Shown here piece after piece: positions 38,655 to 49,672 of a stretch of 64,000 nt of DNA. The first letter of the stretch is position 1. Each line of letters begins with the position of its first letter. The notes under the pieces were generated by a model, which was given only the letters and a program-made list of their open reading frames with translations, did not search any database and was not told the DNA's origin. The translations under genes were made by a program, and so were the position numbers. Origin of the DNA: Tepidamorphaceae bacterium (lineage in GTDB: Bacteria; Pseudomonadota; Alphaproteobacteria; Rhizobiales; Tepidamorphaceae). The stretch is from assembly GCA_028279445.1 (NCBI GenBank), contig JANQNT010000008.1:1-64000 (forward strand). The letters are read 5' to 3'.

Positions 38655-40278
38655 CCGCCGCCTCGTCCGCTGTACCTTCGGCGGCCTCGCCCTCCTCGCT
38701 CTCCGCCTCAGGGTCGGGCTCGGGCTCCGGTTCGATCCATCCGGCGACAATGCGCGCCTGCATGATCATGTGCTCAGCCTCGTCCCGGCTCACGCCGAAA
38801 TCCTTCAACATGCCGTCGTGGCGGGTTATCTCGCCATCCTGCCGCTCCACCCAGCCGGTCAGCTCATCGGTGGCGCAGCCAGCGAGATCCTCAATCGACT
38901 TGATCTCGTTTTCGCCGAAGACGACCATCATCGCAGTATCGACGCCTTCGATGCTCCGCAACTCATCCTGCACGCCAAGCTCCTTGCGCCGGGCATCGCG
39001 TTCGGCCTCGATGCGCTCCAGATACTCGTTGGCGCGGGTCTGAATCTCGACCGCGGTGTCCTCGTCGAAGCCCTCGATAGCGCCGATCTCGGCGACCTCG
39101 ACATAGGCGAGCTCCTCAACGCTGGTGAAGCCTTCCGACACCAGCAGTTGCGCGACAACCTCGTCGACGTCGAGCGCCTCCACGAACAGTTCGGTGCGCT
39201 CGACGAACTCGGCCTGACGGCGCGCCGATTCTTCTTCCTCGGTCAGGATGTCGATGTCCCAGCCGGTGAGCTGGGAAGCGAGCCGCACGTTCTGGCCGCG
39301 CCGGCCGATCGCCAGGCTCAGTTGCTCGTCGGGCACCACCACCTCGATGCGCTCGGCATCCTCGTCGAGCACCACCTTGGCGACTTCCGCCGGGGCCAGC
39401 GCGTTGACGATGAAGCTGGCCGCGTCCGGCGACCAGGGAATGATGTCAATCTTCTCGCCCTGCAGTTCCTGCACCACCGCCTGCACGCGGCTGCCGCGCA
39501 TGCCGACACAGGCACCGACCGGATCGATGGAGGAATCGTTGGAGATCACCGCGATCTTGGCGCGGCTGCCGGCGTCGCGGGCGACCGACTTGATCTCGAT
39601 GATGCCGTCATAGATCTCCGGCACCTCCTGGGCGAACAGCATCGCCATGAAATGGGGATGGGTGCGCGACAGGAAAATCTGCGGGCCTCTGGGCTCGCGG
39701 CGCACATCGAAAATGAAGGCGCGAATGCGGTCGCCGGGGCGGTAGTTCTCGCGCGGGATCATCTCGTCGCGGCGGATCATGCCTTCGCCACGGCCCAGAT
39801 CGACGATCACGTTGCCGTACTCGACACGGCGCACGATGCCGTTGACGATCTCGTTGACGCGGTCCTTGAATTCCTCGAACTGGCGATCGCGCTCGGCCTC
39901 GCGAACCTTCTGGACGATCACCTGCTTAGCGCTCTGGGCGGCGATGCGGCCGAAGTCGAGCGGCGGCAGCGCATCGGCGATGAAGTCGCCGACCTGGGCT
40001 GCGGGGTTGCGTTCACGCGCATCCTCAAGGGCGATCTCGGTGGCCGGGTTCTCCACCTCCTCGATGACGACCAGCAGCCGCTGGAGGCGGATTTCGCCGG
40101 TCTTGCCGTCGATTTCGGCGCGGATTTCGGTCTCGTTGCCATAGCGCGAGCGGGCCGCCTTCTGGATGGCGTCCTCCATCGCCTCGATGACGATCTCGCG
40201 TTCGATCGACTTCTCGCGCGCCACCGCATCGGCAATCTGCAGCAGCTCAAGCCGGTTGGCGCTTACTCCGATATTCAT
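38632..40278 (-). CDS. nusA: Transcription termination/antitermination factor NusA
   Basis: This 548-residue protein has the NusA order: N-terminal RNA-polymerase binding domain (about 1-130), S1 domain ([22 protein letters not shown] near 135), two KH domains ([21 protein letters not shown] near 235 and [21 protein letters not shown] near 310) and an acidic C-terminal region with helix-hairpin-helix repeats. It modulates pausing, termination and antitermination. It follows rimP at 113 bases, and the next gene overlaps its end. The C-terminal tail is Glu/Ala-rich. Confidence 0.97.
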   Translation of the reverse strand: MNIGVSANRLELLQIADAVAREKSIEREIVIEAMEDAIQKAARSRYGNETEIRAEIDGKTGEIRLQRLLVVIEEVENPATEIALEDARERNPAAQVGDFIADALPPLDFGRIAAQSAKQVIVQKVREAERDRQFEEFKDRVNEIVNGIVRRVEYGNVIVDLGRGEGMIRRDEMIPRENYRPGDRIRAFIFDVRREPRGPQIFLSRTHPHFMAMLFAQEVPEIYDGIIEIKSVARDAGSRAKIAVISNDSSIDPVGACVGMRGSRVQAVVQELQGEKIDIIPWSPDAASFIVNALAPAEVAKVVLDEDAERIEVVVPDEQLSLAIGRRGQNVRLASQLTGWDIDILTEEEESARRQAEFVERTELFVEALDVDEVVAQLLVSEGFTSVEELAYVEVAEIGAIEGFDEDTAVEIQTRANEYLERIEAERDARRKELGVQDELRSIEGVDTAMMVVFGENEIKSIEDLAGCATDELTGWVERQDGEITRHDGMLKDFGVSRDEAEHMIMQARIVAGWIEPEPEPDPEAESEEGEAAEGTADEAADADGANA

Positions 40279-40335
40279 GCCCCGCGCGCTCCCGTGTTGC
40301 GTGTCCTGGTCATGTCGTCCTCCCTGTCTCCGGCC

Positions 40336-40379
40336 CTAGAGCATCTTATCTGCGCCGTTCACGGTGCAGGTTGCTCTAG
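40336..40379 (-). repeat. Palindromic element between rimP and nusA
   Basis: Perfect 8-base arms CTAGAGCA/TGCTCTAG enclose an inner, nearly perfect stem (GCGCCG…CGGTGC). The whole forms a hairpin in the rimP-nusA transcript. I recall similar sequences as dispersed repeats in Rhizobiales. No T-run follows, so it is not a classic terminator. Confidence 0.55.
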
Positions 40380-40391
40380 CCGGCGAATGTC

Positions 40392-40970
40392 TCAGCGCTT
40401 GGCGCTGGTGCGTCCCAATGCTGCATCGATCAGCGCATCGGTCAGAACCAGATGCGCCTCGAGCACGTCGTCGAGCGGCAGCGCGACCTTGCGCGCGCCA
40501 TCGTCGGTATCAATCTCGATCTCGATCACCTCTTCGCCCACCTCGCCGAGGGGGCCGCGAAAACGTCGCCGCCCGTCCAGCCCGACATTGAGCTCGACCT
40601 TGGCCTCGTGGCCGGACCAGCGGGCGAAATCGCTGCGTCGGACCAAGGGGCGGTCGATGCCCGGCGAGGAGACCTCCAGATGATACCCTTGAGCGATCGG
40701 ATCCTCGACATCAAGCGCCGGCGACACGGCATGGCTCACGGTCTCGCAGTCATCGACCGTCATCTCGCCGTCCGGGCGCTCAGCCATGATCTGCAGCGTC
40801 AGCCCGTCGCGGCCGCTGACGCGTACGCGCACCAGGCGGTAACCGAGATCGACCAGCACCGGCTCGACGATCGCGGCAACGCGCGCGTCGAGACCGGATT
40901 CGCGCACCAGTCGCGGCTCGGCAAGCGCATCCGCCAGGCTTGTGTCCAAAGGGCTCTCCAAAGCGACCAT
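40392..40970 (-). CDS. rimP: Ribosome maturation factor RimP
   Basis: From the ATG at 40970 the product has 192 residues. It shows the family pattern: [37 protein letters not shown], and [20 protein letters not shown], followed by an SH3-like C-terminal domain. It assists 30S maturation. It heads the nusA operon, as usual. An open extension of 43 residues upstream crosses a terminator-like hairpin and is rejected. Confidence 0.96.
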   Translation of the reverse strand: MVALESPLDTSLADALAEPRLVRESGLDARVAAIVEPVLVDLGYRLVRVRVSGRDGLTLQIMAERPDGEMTVDDCETVSHAVSPALDVEDPIAQGYHLEVSSPGIDRPLVRRSDFARWSGHEAKVELNVGLDGRRRFRGPLGEVGEEVIEIEIDTDDGARKVALPLDDVLEAHLVLTDALIDAALGRTSAKR

Positions 40971-41009
40971 CACGTCCCGCCCATCGCCGGGCTGTTCGAT
41001 CGAATAAAG

Positions 41010-41037
41010 AAAAAGCGGGCCCCCGGAGGGACCCGCC
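41010..41037 (-). terminator. Terminator-like hairpin between trmB and rimP
   Basis: On the minus strand GCGGGTCCC and GGGGCCCGC pair (one G-T pair, loop TCCG) and are followed by TTTTTCTTT. It lies 65 bases after the trmB stop and 40 bases before the rimP start, so it either ends the metK-trmB transcript or acts as an attenuator ahead of the nusA operon. Confidence 0.8.
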
Positions 41038-41101
41038 TCATCAGCGATCTGATTGAGACTGGATTGACCCCAATATAGCGATTTCGCACCGGTTCGCAAG
41101 A

Positions 41102-41833
41102 TCAGTCGGGGCGGCGGCGAAACGACAGATAGGTGGGGCGGCGGCGAAACGACAGATAGGTGGGGCGGCGGCCTTCGCGGATCGCCTTCGCCTCGTAACG
41201 CGTCCCGGGCCAGCCGGACCAGGCCCTGCGCCAGTCATCGGCCTCGGCGGCAGACCAGGCGAAACCGGCATGGGCACTGACATGCATCAGTGTCCAGGTG
41301 ACGTAGTCGGACCAGTCCGATGCGAAGCGCAGTTCGCCGCCGGGCTTCAGCACGCGATGAACGGCGGTGACCGTCTCGCCACATACGAAGCGCCGCTTCC
41401 AATGCCGGCGCTTGGGCCAGGGATCGAGATAGAGCAGGTCGACGCGGTCGAGGCTCGCGGCGGGCAGCCATTGCAGCAGTTTGGCGCCGTCGCCATCGAA
41501 CAGGCGCACGTTGGCAAGATCGCGATCGTCGATCTCCGCGAGCATCGCGGCGAGCCCGTTGACATAGGCTTCCGCACCGATGAAGCCCCGGTCGGGATGC
41601 GCCTCAGCGCCAGCCGCCAGATGTTCGCCGGAGCCAAAGCCGATCTCCAGCACGAGCATGTCCGGCGCGTGCGGGAACAGCGCGTTCAAAGGCTGGGTGG
41701 CGGCCGCCGCGATATCGATGGCAATGCGCGGCAGCAGGTCGTCGAGCAGGCGTTGCTGGCGGAGGCTGAGCGCGTGGCCCTTGCGGCGGCCGTAGAGACG
41801 GCTGCGCGTGTCATCGGCCCCGCGCGCGTTCAC
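41102..41833 (-). CDS. trmB: tRNA (guanine-N7-)-methyltransferase
   Basis: A 243-residue SAM-dependent enzyme that methylates G46 in the tRNA variable loop. The SAM motif is [12 protein letters not shown] near residue 60, and [18 protein letters not shown] near residue 130 holds the catalytic region. The start is a GTG four bases after the metK stop. The C-terminus is unusual: a 27-base tandem duplication makes PTYLSFRRR occur twice, adding nine residues just before the stop. The rest of the protein is normal, so activity is probably kept. Confidence 0.95.
   Translation of the reverse strand: MNARGADDTRSRLYGRRKGHALSLRQQRLLDDLLPRIAIDIAAAATQPLNALFPHAPDMLVLEIGFGSGEHLAAGAEAHPDRGFIGAEAYVNGLAAMLAEIDDRDLANVRLFDGDGAKLLQWLPAASLDRVDLLYLDPWPKRRHWKRRFVCGETVTAVHRVLKPGGELRFASDWSDYVTWTLMHVSAHAGFAWSAAEADDWRRAWSGWPGTRYEAKAIREGRRPTYLSFRRRPTYLSFRRRPD
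41108..41171 (-). repeat. 27-base tandem duplication inside the end of trmB
   Basis: Units at 41108-41134 and 41135-41161 are identical, and a third partial copy of 10 bases follows. Because 27 is a multiple of three, the reading frame is kept. The identity of the copies suggests a recent slippage event. Confidence 0.95.
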
Positions 41834-41837
41834 GCGG

Positions 41838-43064
41838 CTACCCGGCGGCGGACTTCAGCGCGTCCGTCAGATCCAGCCGCTCCCAGGAAAACCCGCCATC
41901 GGGCTCCGGCACACGGCCGAAATGGCCGTAGGCGGCGGTGCGGGCATAGATCGGACGGTTGAGTTCCAGATGATCGCGGATGCCGCGCGGCGTCAGCGAC
42001 ATCACGTCCCGGATCGCCTGTTCGAGCGTCTCGTCGCTGACGGTGCCGGTCTTCTGCGTGTCGACATAGATCGACAGCGGCTCGGCGACGCCAATGGCGT
42101 AGGAAAGCTGGATGGAGCAACGATCGGCCAGTTCGGCAGCGACGATGTTCTTGGCCAGATACCGTGCCGCATAGGCCGCGGAACGGTCGACCTTGGTGGG
42201 GTCCTTGCCGGAAAACGCGCCACCGCCGTGGGGGGCGGCGCCGCCATAGGTGTCGACGATGATCTTGCGGCCGGTCAGGCCGCAGTCGCCATCGGGACCC
42301 CCGACGACGAACTTGCCGGTCGGATTGACATGCCACGCCGTGTCGTCGTCGACCCAGCCGTCGGGCAGTGCGGAGATGATGTACGGCTCGACGATGGTGC
42401 GCACATCCTCGGAGCTCAGCGAATCGTCGAGGTGCTGGGTGGAGAGTACGATCTGCGTGACGCGGACAGGCTTTCCGTTCTCGTAGGCAACGGAGACCTG
42501 GCTCTTGGAATCGGGGCCCAGCGCCGGCGCCCTTCCGGAATGACGGGCCTCGGCCAGTTCGTGCAGTATCTTGTGGGCGTAGTAGATCGGCGCCGGCATC
42601 AGCTCCGGCGTCTCCCGGCAGGCGTAGCCGAACATGATGCCCTGATCGCCAGCGCCTTCATCCTTGTTGCCAGCGGCATCGACGCCCTGCGCGATATCCG
42701 CGGACTGTCCGTGCAGCAGGACCTCGACCTGGCAATTGTCCCAGTGGAAGCCGTCCTGTTCATAGCCGATCGACTTGATCGCGCCACGCGCTGCCGCCGT
42801 GATACGCTCGGCATCGACCCGCACGTCCTTTTCACCAACCGTGTGGCACAGGCTCTCGGGTCCGCGCACCTCGCCGGCAACGATCACCCTGTCGGTGGTG
42901 GCCAGCGTTTCGCAGGCGACACGCACCTGCGCGGGATCCATCCCGGTTTTCGCCGCCTCGGTGAAGAACAAATCGACGACTTCGTCGGATATCCGGTCGC
43001 AAACCTTGTCGGGATGGCCCTCCGAGACCGACTCGCTGGTGAAGACGTAACTGGACCTTTTCAC
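41838..43064 (-). CDS. metK: S-adenosylmethionine synthase
   Basis: A 408-residue enzyme that makes SAM from methionine and ATP. Conserved blocks are [16 protein letters not shown] near residue 17, [12 protein letters not shown] near 130 and [19 protein letters not shown] near 275. The start is a GTG giving [19 protein letters not shown]. It lies four bases before trmB, so the two are coupled, which is sensible as TrmB uses SAM. A palindrome resembling a CRP-type operator overlaps the predicted promoter upstream. Alphaproteobacterial MetK enzymes often have insertions, which fits the somewhat long length. Confidence 0.96.
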   Translation of the reverse strand: MKRSSYVFTSESVSEGHPDKVCDRISDEVVDLFFTEAAKTGMDPAQVRVACETLATTDRVIVAGEVRGPESLCHTVGEKDVRVDAERITAAARGAIKSIGYEQDGFHWDNCQVEVLLHGQSADIAQGVDAAGNKDEGAGDQGIMFGYACRETPELMPAPIYYAHKILHELAEARHSGRAPALGPDSKSQVSVAYENGKPVRVTQIVLSTQHLDDSLSSEDVRTIVEPYIISALPDGWVDDDTAWHVNPTGKFVVGGPDGDCGLTGRKIIVDTYGGAAPHGGGAFSGKDPTKVDRSAAYAARYLAKNIVAAELADRCSIQLSYAIGVAEPLSIYVDTQKTGTVSDETLEQAIRDVMSLTPRGIRDHLELNRPIYARTAAYGHFGRVPEPDGGFSWERLDLTDALKSAAG

Positions 43065-43146
43065 GTGACCACTACCCCGTGTGCTGGAAGGACGTCCGGC
43101 TGGCGAGACGGCACGGGCGGGGCACCGTCGGACAAAGCCGGCGCGT

Positions 43147-43173
43147 TGTGACAGCCGTCACACGCCTAGTCAA
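43147..43173 (-). promoter_or_regulatory. Predicted metK promoter with TGTGA-N6-TCACA palindrome
   Basis: On minus, TTGACT (43173-43168) is a good -35. The perfect palindrome TGTGA-N6-TCACA (43162-43147) lies in the spacer and -10 area, so a bound protein would probably block transcription. The sequence matches the CRP/FNR-type consensus. A SAM- or SAH-responsive regulator is another possibility. The -10 element itself is weak. Confidence 0.45.
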
Positions 43174-43218
43174 GAAAAGGGGGACACGAAACCGCCGATC
43201 CGGCCAGCCAAAACCAGA

Positions 43219-43629
43219 TCAGTCGGTGTCACCGGATTCGGCAATCGACTTGACCAGATCAATGACCTTGCGGCGCACCGAGGCATCCTTGATGCGAAAG
43301 AAGGCGCGGTTGAGCTGCAGTCCATCGGCACTGGTCATAAGCGTGGTGTCGAAGCCCTGCTGGGCCATCTCGGCCATTCCCGCCGCCTTGTTGGCCGAGG
43401 CGGTCAGGCCTTCGTAAAAGAACGAGACGGGGACACCGAGGATGCTTGCGATCTCGAACAGCCGGCTGGCGCCGATCCGGTTGGTGCCCTTTTCATATTT
43501 CTGGACCTGCTGGAAGGTCAGGCCCAGTTGCTCCCCGAGGCGCTCCTGACTCATACCGACAAGCATGCGGCGCATACGCACCCGGCCACCCACATGCACA
43601 TCGATCGGGTGGTGCTTCTTTTCTATCAT
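43219..43629 (-). CDS. XRE-family helix-turn-helix regulator
   Basis: A 136-residue protein with one Cro/CI-type helix-turn-helix at about residues 14-72 (RVRMRRMLVGMSQERLGEQL, LTFQQVQKYEKGTNRIGASRLFEIASILG). The FFYEG that follows is typical of alphaproteobacterial regulators found next to metK and lnt. The rest is a helical tail (RRKVIDLVKSIAES). It lies between lnt and metK on the same strand, 154 bases before metK, and may regulate metK or itself. The target is not known from sequence. Confidence 0.88.
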   Translation of the reverse strand: MIEKKHHPIDVHVGGRVRMRRMLVGMSQERLGEQLGLTFQQVQKYEKGTNRIGASRLFEIASILGVPVSFFYEGLTASANKAAGMAEMAQQGFDTTLMTSADGLQLNRAFFRIKDASVRRKVIDLVKSIAESGDTD

Positions 43630-43831
43630 CTTCTTCTCTTCCCGAATGCGTGGGACGTACCCCCGGTTCAGACCCTCCGGTCAGATAGGCAACCTCCCGT
43701 CAGCTCCAAGGGGTGCCGCCAACGAACCAACCGGAACCGCCTTGCTCCCTCCTGCGAGGGAGAGCCCGTGATTACACCCAAATGCCTGAAAACGCTAGTT
43801 TAAGTTTACAAATTCAGTGCTCAATTAGTAA

Positions 43832-45451
43832 TCACGGCGGCGGAATTGTCGCAACCCGGCCGCGGCGGAACAACCCAAGCGCAAAGAAAGCACCCACGAT
43901 GGCAAGCGCTGGAAACAGACCAAAGCGGGTGAAAGGCGGCGGCGGCATGGCGCCCGGCAGGGTCACGTCGATCACCGAGCGCGCGTCGAGCGGCAGATAG
44001 GTGAGTGTGCGTCCGCGGGAATCGACAACGGCGGAGATACCGTTATTGGCCGCGCGGACCAGCGGCAGGCCCTCCTCGATGGCGCGCAGGCTCGCCTGCA
44101 TCAGATGCTGTCGCGGACCTGGCGTGTCGCCGTACCAGGCATCGTTGGTCACGTTGAGCAGCCAGGCAGGCCGCGGCAGATCGCGCGCCATCACGCCGGG
44201 GAAGATCGCCTCGTAGCAGATCAGCGGCAGGAATGGCGGGACACCGGGTGCCGACAGCGGAGCCCGCTCGGCGCCGGCGTCGAAGCCGCCCGGTAGGCCG
44301 GTCAACTGGCGAAAGCCGATCGCTTCCATGAATGGCTGGAGCGGCAGGTACTCGCCGAACGGGACCAGATGCGTCTTGTTGTAGGTCGACTGTATCTGAC
44401 CGTTGTCGCCGATGACGGCGAGCGCGTTGTAGGCATGGTAACCGCGCGGCACCTGCGAGGTCGGCTCGTAGCGTTGCAATCCGGAAATCAGGACAGTGCC
44501 CTGCGGGATCAGGGCGGTCAGCGCGGCGATCGCCGTCGGCTCGTCCTGCAGGAAGAAGGGAAAGGCCGATTCCGGCCAGATCACCGCATCGAAGTCGGCG
44601 ATGCCCGAGGCGTCCGGCGCGGTGGCGATGTCCGACAGGGTCATCTGCGCGGCGAGCACCTGCGAGGCTTTCTCGGGATCCCACTTTTCCGCCTGCGGAA
44701 TGCTGGGCTGGACGATGCGCAGGCGCACATCGTGGGGAGCAGGCTCGGGAAGGCTGAGGCGGTAGGCGCCATAACCGCCGACGAGCGCCGTAATGCCGAG
44801 CGCCAACACCAGTACCGAAATGCGACCGTAGCGATGCGCGGGATCGGACAGTCCAAGTGCCGCCGGCGCGGCAAACACGAACAGTGCCAGCGCGGTCATG
44901 CCGTGCAGGCCGATCACCGCGGCGACCTGGGCGGTCAGCGTCGTCGAGGCCAGCGCGTAGCCGAACGCGTTCCAGGGAAACCCGGTCAGGGCGTAGCCAC
45001 GCAGGATTTCAAAGGCTGCGAAGCTGGCGGCAAAGACGAAAATCCGCAACGGGCCCGGTCGCCACATCAGCCGCGCCAGCACGGCGGCGGCGGCAAAGAA
45101 CAACGCCAGCCCGGCGGGCATCAACATGATCGCGAAGGGCAGCAGCCAGGCGTAACGCTCTGCATCGACCAGGAACGCCCCGCCGATCCACCACAGCCCG
45201 GCGAGAAAATAGCCAAAGCCGAAGCACCAGCCGATGGCCGCGGCCGACAGCAACGTCCGCAGCCGGGCGCGGTGGCCGCTGGCGACCGCACCGTCAATGA
45301 GCCAGACCAGCACCGGCAAGGTAACGAAGAGGATCGGCGCAGCGCCCAGCGGCGGCATGGCGAGCACCGATGCGGCGCCGGCCAGCATGGCCAGCAGCGC
45401 CCGCCGCCAGCCCCACTGCAACATCACCCCCTGGGCAACGGCCTGCAGCAC
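43832..45451 (-). CDS. lnt: Apolipoprotein N-acyltransferase
   Basis: A 539-residue inner-membrane enzyme that adds the third acyl chain to lipoproteins. About six hydrophobic segments occupy residues 15-210, and a nitrilase-like domain covers about 225-500, with the catalytic triad visible as Glu in WPESAFPF near 290, Lys in YNKTHLVPFGEY near 355 and Cys in LICYEAIFPG near 409. A final TM segment closes the protein. The GTG at 45451 has GAGGGGA upstream at good spacing. An ATG nine codons later would also give a sensible N-terminus. It follows the CorC gene by 45 bases. Confidence 0.95.
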   Translation of the reverse strand: MLQAVAQGVMLQWGWRRALLAMLAGAASVLAMPPLGAAPILFVTLPVLVWLIDGAVASGHRARLRTLLSAAAIGWCFGFGYFLAGLWWIGGAFLVDAERYAWLLPFAIMLMPAGLALFFAAAAVLARLMWRPGPLRIFVFAASFAAFEILRGYALTGFPWNAFGYALASTTLTAQVAAVIGLHGMTALALFVFAAPAALGLSDPAHRYGRISVLVLALGITALVGGYGAYRLSLPEPAPHDVRLRIVQPSIPQAEKWDPEKASQVLAAQMTLSDIATAPDASGIADFDAVIWPESAFPFFLQDEPTAIAALTALIPQGTVLISGLQRYEPTSQVPRGYHAYNALAVIGDNGQIQSTYNKTHLVPFGEYLPLQPFMEAIGFRQLTGLPGGFDAGAERAPLSAPGVPPFLPLICYEAIFPGVMARDLPRPAWLLNVTNDAWYGDTPGPRQHLMQASLRAIEEGLPLVRAANNGISAVVDSRGRTLTYLPLDARSVIDVTLPGAMPPPPFTRFGLFPALAIVGAFFALGLFRRGRVATIPPP

Positions 45452-45496
45452 TCGCTTCCCCTCACCTGCACGCGTGCGTGCGCACGAGCGCTGCCG

Positions 45497-46561
45497 TTAC
45501 TCTGCCGCCTTGGCCGTCTTGGCGCGGGCACGGGCGTGCCGCTTGCGGATACGCACGCGCTTGATGCGCCTGGGATCGGCGTCAATGACCTCGATCTCGT
45601 AGCCGCCGACGAGTCCGACCAGTTCGCCGCGGACGGGAACCCGGCCAAGCTGCGAGAACACCAAGCCGCCGAGCGTATCGACGTCCTCGACAACGTCTTC
45701 GGGCAATTCGAAGCCGTTGCCAAGGGCTTCCTGCAAATCATCCAGAGGCAACCGCGCATCGGCCACGTAGATGCCCTCCGACATGGGCTCGATCAGCGGG
45801 CGGTCGGTCTCGTCATGCTCGTCCTCGATATCGCCGACGATCTCCTCGACCAGGTCCTCGATGGTGGCCAGGCCATCGGTGCCGCCATACTCGTCGATGA
45901 CGATGGCCATGTGCTTGCGGGTCGCCTGCATCTTGGTGAGCAGGTCGCCGGCCGGCATCGATGGGGGCACGAACAGCACCTCGCGGGTCAGCTTGGTCTG
46001 GGCCAGCGTTTTGCCGAGATCGACACGCGAAAGATCGAGACCGCCCTGCGGCGCAGGTTGCGCGGTATTGGCCTTGCGGCGACGGCGCTTGACGTTCGCC
46101 CCCTTGGTCACATGGGCAACCACGTCCTTGATGTGCAGAAAGCCGACCGGATCGTCGAGCGATTCCCTGACCACGGGAAGCCGCGAATGGCCCGCCTCCT
46201 GAAACACCCGAAGCACTTCGTCCAGCTTAGTGTCGATATCGACAAAGTCGATATCGGCGCGCGGCACCATGACGTCGTCGGCGCGCAGCTCGCGCAGCTC
46301 CAGCACGTTGCGCAGCATGAGCCGCTCTTCGGCGGAGAGATGGTCGTCGGCATGGGTCGGATCGGCTTCCAGCGCATCGCTGATCGAGGCGCGCACGCCC
46401 TCGCCGCCGCCCATGCCGAACAGGCGGCGCAGCCAGTCGAACACGAACCGCCGCCGCCGTGGCGCATAGACCACCGGCAGGTTGGGCGTACTGTCGCTTG
46501 ATGGGTCTGGATCGGCGCTGTCTTCGGACGCGCCCGGAGCGCGTTGATCGCTGTCGTTCAT
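45497..46561 (-). CDS. corC: CorC/YbeX-type CBS-domain protein
   Basis: A 354-residue soluble protein without the DUF21 membrane domain. It has two CBS domains (about 90-230, with MVPRADIDFVDID, HSRLPVVRESLDDPVGFLHIKDV and HMAIVIDEYGGTDGLATIEDLVEEIVGDI) and a C-terminal CorC_HlyC domain (about 255-335, ARLPLDDLQEALG). These proteins are linked to magnesium and cobalt efflux and cluster with ybeY and phoH. An insert of basic residues (KRRRRKAN) near 165 sits between the CBS halves. Function in ion transport is from the family only. Confidence 0.9.
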   Translation of the reverse strand: MNDSDQRAPGASEDSADPDPSSDSTPNLPVVYAPRRRRFVFDWLRRLFGMGGGEGVRASISDALEADPTHADDHLSAEERLMLRNVLELRELRADDVMVPRADIDFVDIDTKLDEVLRVFQEAGHSRLPVVRESLDDPVGFLHIKDVVAHVTKGANVKRRRRKANTAQPAPQGGLDLSRVDLGKTLAQTKLTREVLFVPPSMPAGDLLTKMQATRKHMAIVIDEYGGTDGLATIEDLVEEIVGDIEDEHDETDRPLIEPMSEGIYVADARLPLDDLQEALGNGFELPEDVVEDVDTLGGLVFSQLGRVPVRGELVGLVGGYEIEVIDADPRRIKRVRIRKRHARARAKTAKAAE

Positions 46562-46652
46562 CGTCTCATCACGTTAGCGGCCGCGGGCGGAACAAGGAAC
46601 CGGCCCCACGGGAGAGCCATACCACCTATGATAGTCATCCAATGCCTTCAAC

Positions 46653-47108
46653 TCACCCGATGGCTGCATATGGGTCACCAATACCCAGTTGTTCAAGGAT
46701 ACGGCGTTCAAGACTTTCCATATCCCGCGCTGATGCATCGGTTTGGTGATCATAGCCGATGAGATGCAACAATCCATGAACGCAAAGGTGCACCGCATGG
46801 TCGCGTAGGGCCTTGTGCTGCGCGCCGGCTTCGCGGGCCAGCGTCTCGCGCGCCACGGCGATGTCGCCCAGAAAGTCCGATTCATCGGCGCCGGCGGGAA
46901 AGGCGAGCACGTTGGTCGGCGTGTCGACGCCGCGGAAGGTTGCGTTGAGCCGTGCCAGCATGGCGTCGTCGCCAAGCGCCAGCGCGGCGGTGCCGGACGC
47001 GCCTGTGGCCTGCGCGGTCGCCTGGGCCAGACACTCGAAATCATCGTCTGCGAACACGTCGTCCCAGTCACCAGCCTCAACCACGGCCTCGATGCGGATT
47101 TGCGCCAT
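46653..47108 (-). CDS. ybeY: Endoribonuclease YbeY, rRNA maturation factor
   Basis: A 151-residue zinc-dependent RNase with the full metal motif HGLLHLIGYDH (H-x3-H-x5-H type) near residues 111-121, and the preceding FLGDIAVARETLAREA. It takes part in 16S rRNA 3' maturation and ribosome quality control. It lies eight bases after phoH and before corC, the conserved order. Length is normal. Confidence 0.96.
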   Translation of the reverse strand: MAQIRIEAVVEAGDWDDVFADDDFECLAQATAQATGASGTAALALGDDAMLARLNATFRGVDTPTNVLAFPAGADESDFLGDIAVARETLAREAGAQHKALRDHAVHLCVHGLLHLIGYDHQTDASARDMESLERRILEQLGIGDPYAAIG

Positions 47109-47116
47109 GGCGCAGG

Positions 47117-48103
<987 letters not shown>

Positions 48104-48117
48104 GCCGGTCTTGGCGC

Positions 48118-49575
48118 CTATGCGGGAACAGCGACGCGCGTGCGGCCATGCGCGTCGGCCAATTGGCAAAGCGAGGCGAACAGGCTGTTGGGGCCGGCGC
48201 TTGTCACCGTTACCGGGGCAATCTCGCCAATCAGCGCGCGAGGCGCTTCCACAACGACGGGCTGCAGATAGGGCGAGCGGCCGACCAGTTGCCCGGGCTT
48301 GCGGCCGTCGCGCTCAAACAGCACATCGAGCCGCTTGCCGACGAGCGATGCGGCGAAGTCTGCCTGCTGCGTCCGCAGCAGCGCCTGCAATGCCGTGAGG
48401 CGCTCGCGCCTGGCCTCTTCGGGCACCTGATCGTCGATGTCGGCGGCCGGCGTTCCCGGCCGAGCCGAGTACTTGAACGAGAAAGCCTGGGCGAAGCCGA
48501 CACGCGCGACCAGGTCCACGGTGTCGGCGAAATCGGTCTCGCTCTCGCCGGGAAAGCCGACAATGAAGTCGCTCGACAAGGCGATGTCGGGTCGCGCCGC
48601 GCGGATTTCCTCGACGATCCCGAAATACAGTTCACGGGTGTGCCGCCGGTTCATCGCCTTCAGCATCGCATCGGAGCCCGACTGCACCGGCAGGTGCAGA
48701 TACGGCATGAGCTGCGGAATGTCGCGGTGGGCCGCGATCAGAACGTCGTCCATGTCGCGCGGATGACTGGTGGTGTAGCGCAGCCGGTCCAGGCGATCGA
48801 CGTCGGCGAGCGCATGCAGCAGCCGGCCAAGACCCCATTCGCGACCATCCGGGCCTTCGCCGTGATAGGCGTTGACGTTCTGGCCGAGCAGGGTGATCTC
48901 GCGCACGCCCGCCTCGACCAGGCGCCGCGCCTCGGCCAGGATGGCGGCAACCGGGCGGGAGAATTCCGCACCGCGCGTGTAGGGCACGACACAGAAGGTG
49001 CAGAACTTGTCGCAGCCTTCCTGAACGGTGAGAAAGGCCGTAGGCCCGCGCGTGGCCAGCGCCGCCGGCATGGCGTTCGGCAGCGCGTCGAACTTGTCCT
49101 CGACGGGAAACTCCGTCTCCACGACGCGCTCGCCGTCGGCCACGCGGGCGAGCAGATCGGGCAGGCGGTGATAGCTCTGCGGCCCGAACACCATGTCGAC
49201 GGCGGGCGCGCGCGACATGATTTCCGCCCCTTCCGCCTGGGCGACACAGCCGGCGACCCCGATGACCATGGCCGCGCCGCCGGCGCGGCGACGATCACGC
49301 AAGCGCCGCAGTCGGCCGATCTCCGAGTAGACCTTCTCGGCGGCCTTCTCGCGGATGTGGCAGGTGTTCAGCAGCACCAGATCGGCGTCGTCGGGGGCCT
49401 GCGCCTGGGCATAACCGAGCGGCGCCAGCGCATCGGCCATGCGCTGGGAATCGTAGACGTTCATCTGACACCCGAAGGTCTTGATGAAGACCGTTCTGGC
49501 CGCCGGTCTGGCGGCCGCATCGGTGCTCGTGTCCAACACGGTATCTATCAGCGCGGTTTTCGCCGGCTCGTTCAT
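48118..49575 (-). CDS. miaB: tRNA-2-methylthio-N6-dimethylallyladenosine synthase
   Basis: A 485-residue radical-SAM methylthiotransferase that modifies A37 in tRNAs reading U-starting codons. The N-terminal domain has the three cluster cysteines ([11 protein letters not shown] near residue 35, [10 protein letters not shown] near 70, GVAGCVAQ near 107). The radical-SAM motif CDKFCTFC lies near residues 189-196. A TRAM domain closes the protein (about 380-460). All cysteines are present. It begins the miaB-phoH-ybeY-corC-lnt run. Confidence 0.97.
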   Translation of the reverse strand: MNEPAKTALIDTVLDTSTDAAARPAARTVFIKTFGCQMNVYDSQRMADALAPLGYAQAQAPDDADLVLLNTCHIREKAAEKVYSEIGRLRRLRDRRRAGGAAMVIGVAGCVAQAEGAEIMSRAPAVDMVFGPQSYHRLPDLLARVADGERVVETEFPVEDKFDALPNAMPAALATRGPTAFLTVQEGCDKFCTFCVVPYTRGAEFSRPVAAILAEARRLVEAGVREITLLGQNVNAYHGEGPDGREWGLGRLLHALADVDRLDRLRYTTSHPRDMDDVLIAAHRDIPQLMPYLHLPVQSGSDAMLKAMNRRHTRELYFGIVEEIRAARPDIALSSDFIVGFPGESETDFADTVDLVARVGFAQAFSFKYSARPGTPAADIDDQVPEEARRERLTALQALLRTQQADFAASLVGKRLDVLFERDGRKPGQLVGRSPYLQPVVVEAPRALIGEIAPVTVTSAGPNSLFASLCQLADAHGRTRVAVPA

Positions 49576-49672
49576 GCGGTTCTCGTCTGAGGCTATTCGC
49601 CGAGGTTTCGATTTCGTGCGCCTGAATACGCAATTTTCTGCAGCTTGAGAAGGCGCGGAAGCGCCCGCGCGA

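Noticed and set aside
38182-40683. An 833-codon open frame on the plus strand
   Set aside because: It is antisense to nusA and its neighbours, which have full motif support.
43065-43218. A SAM riboswitch in the metK leader
   Set aside because: No fold or conserved core of a known SAM riboswitch class could be recognised. The obvious feature is the CRP-like palindrome.
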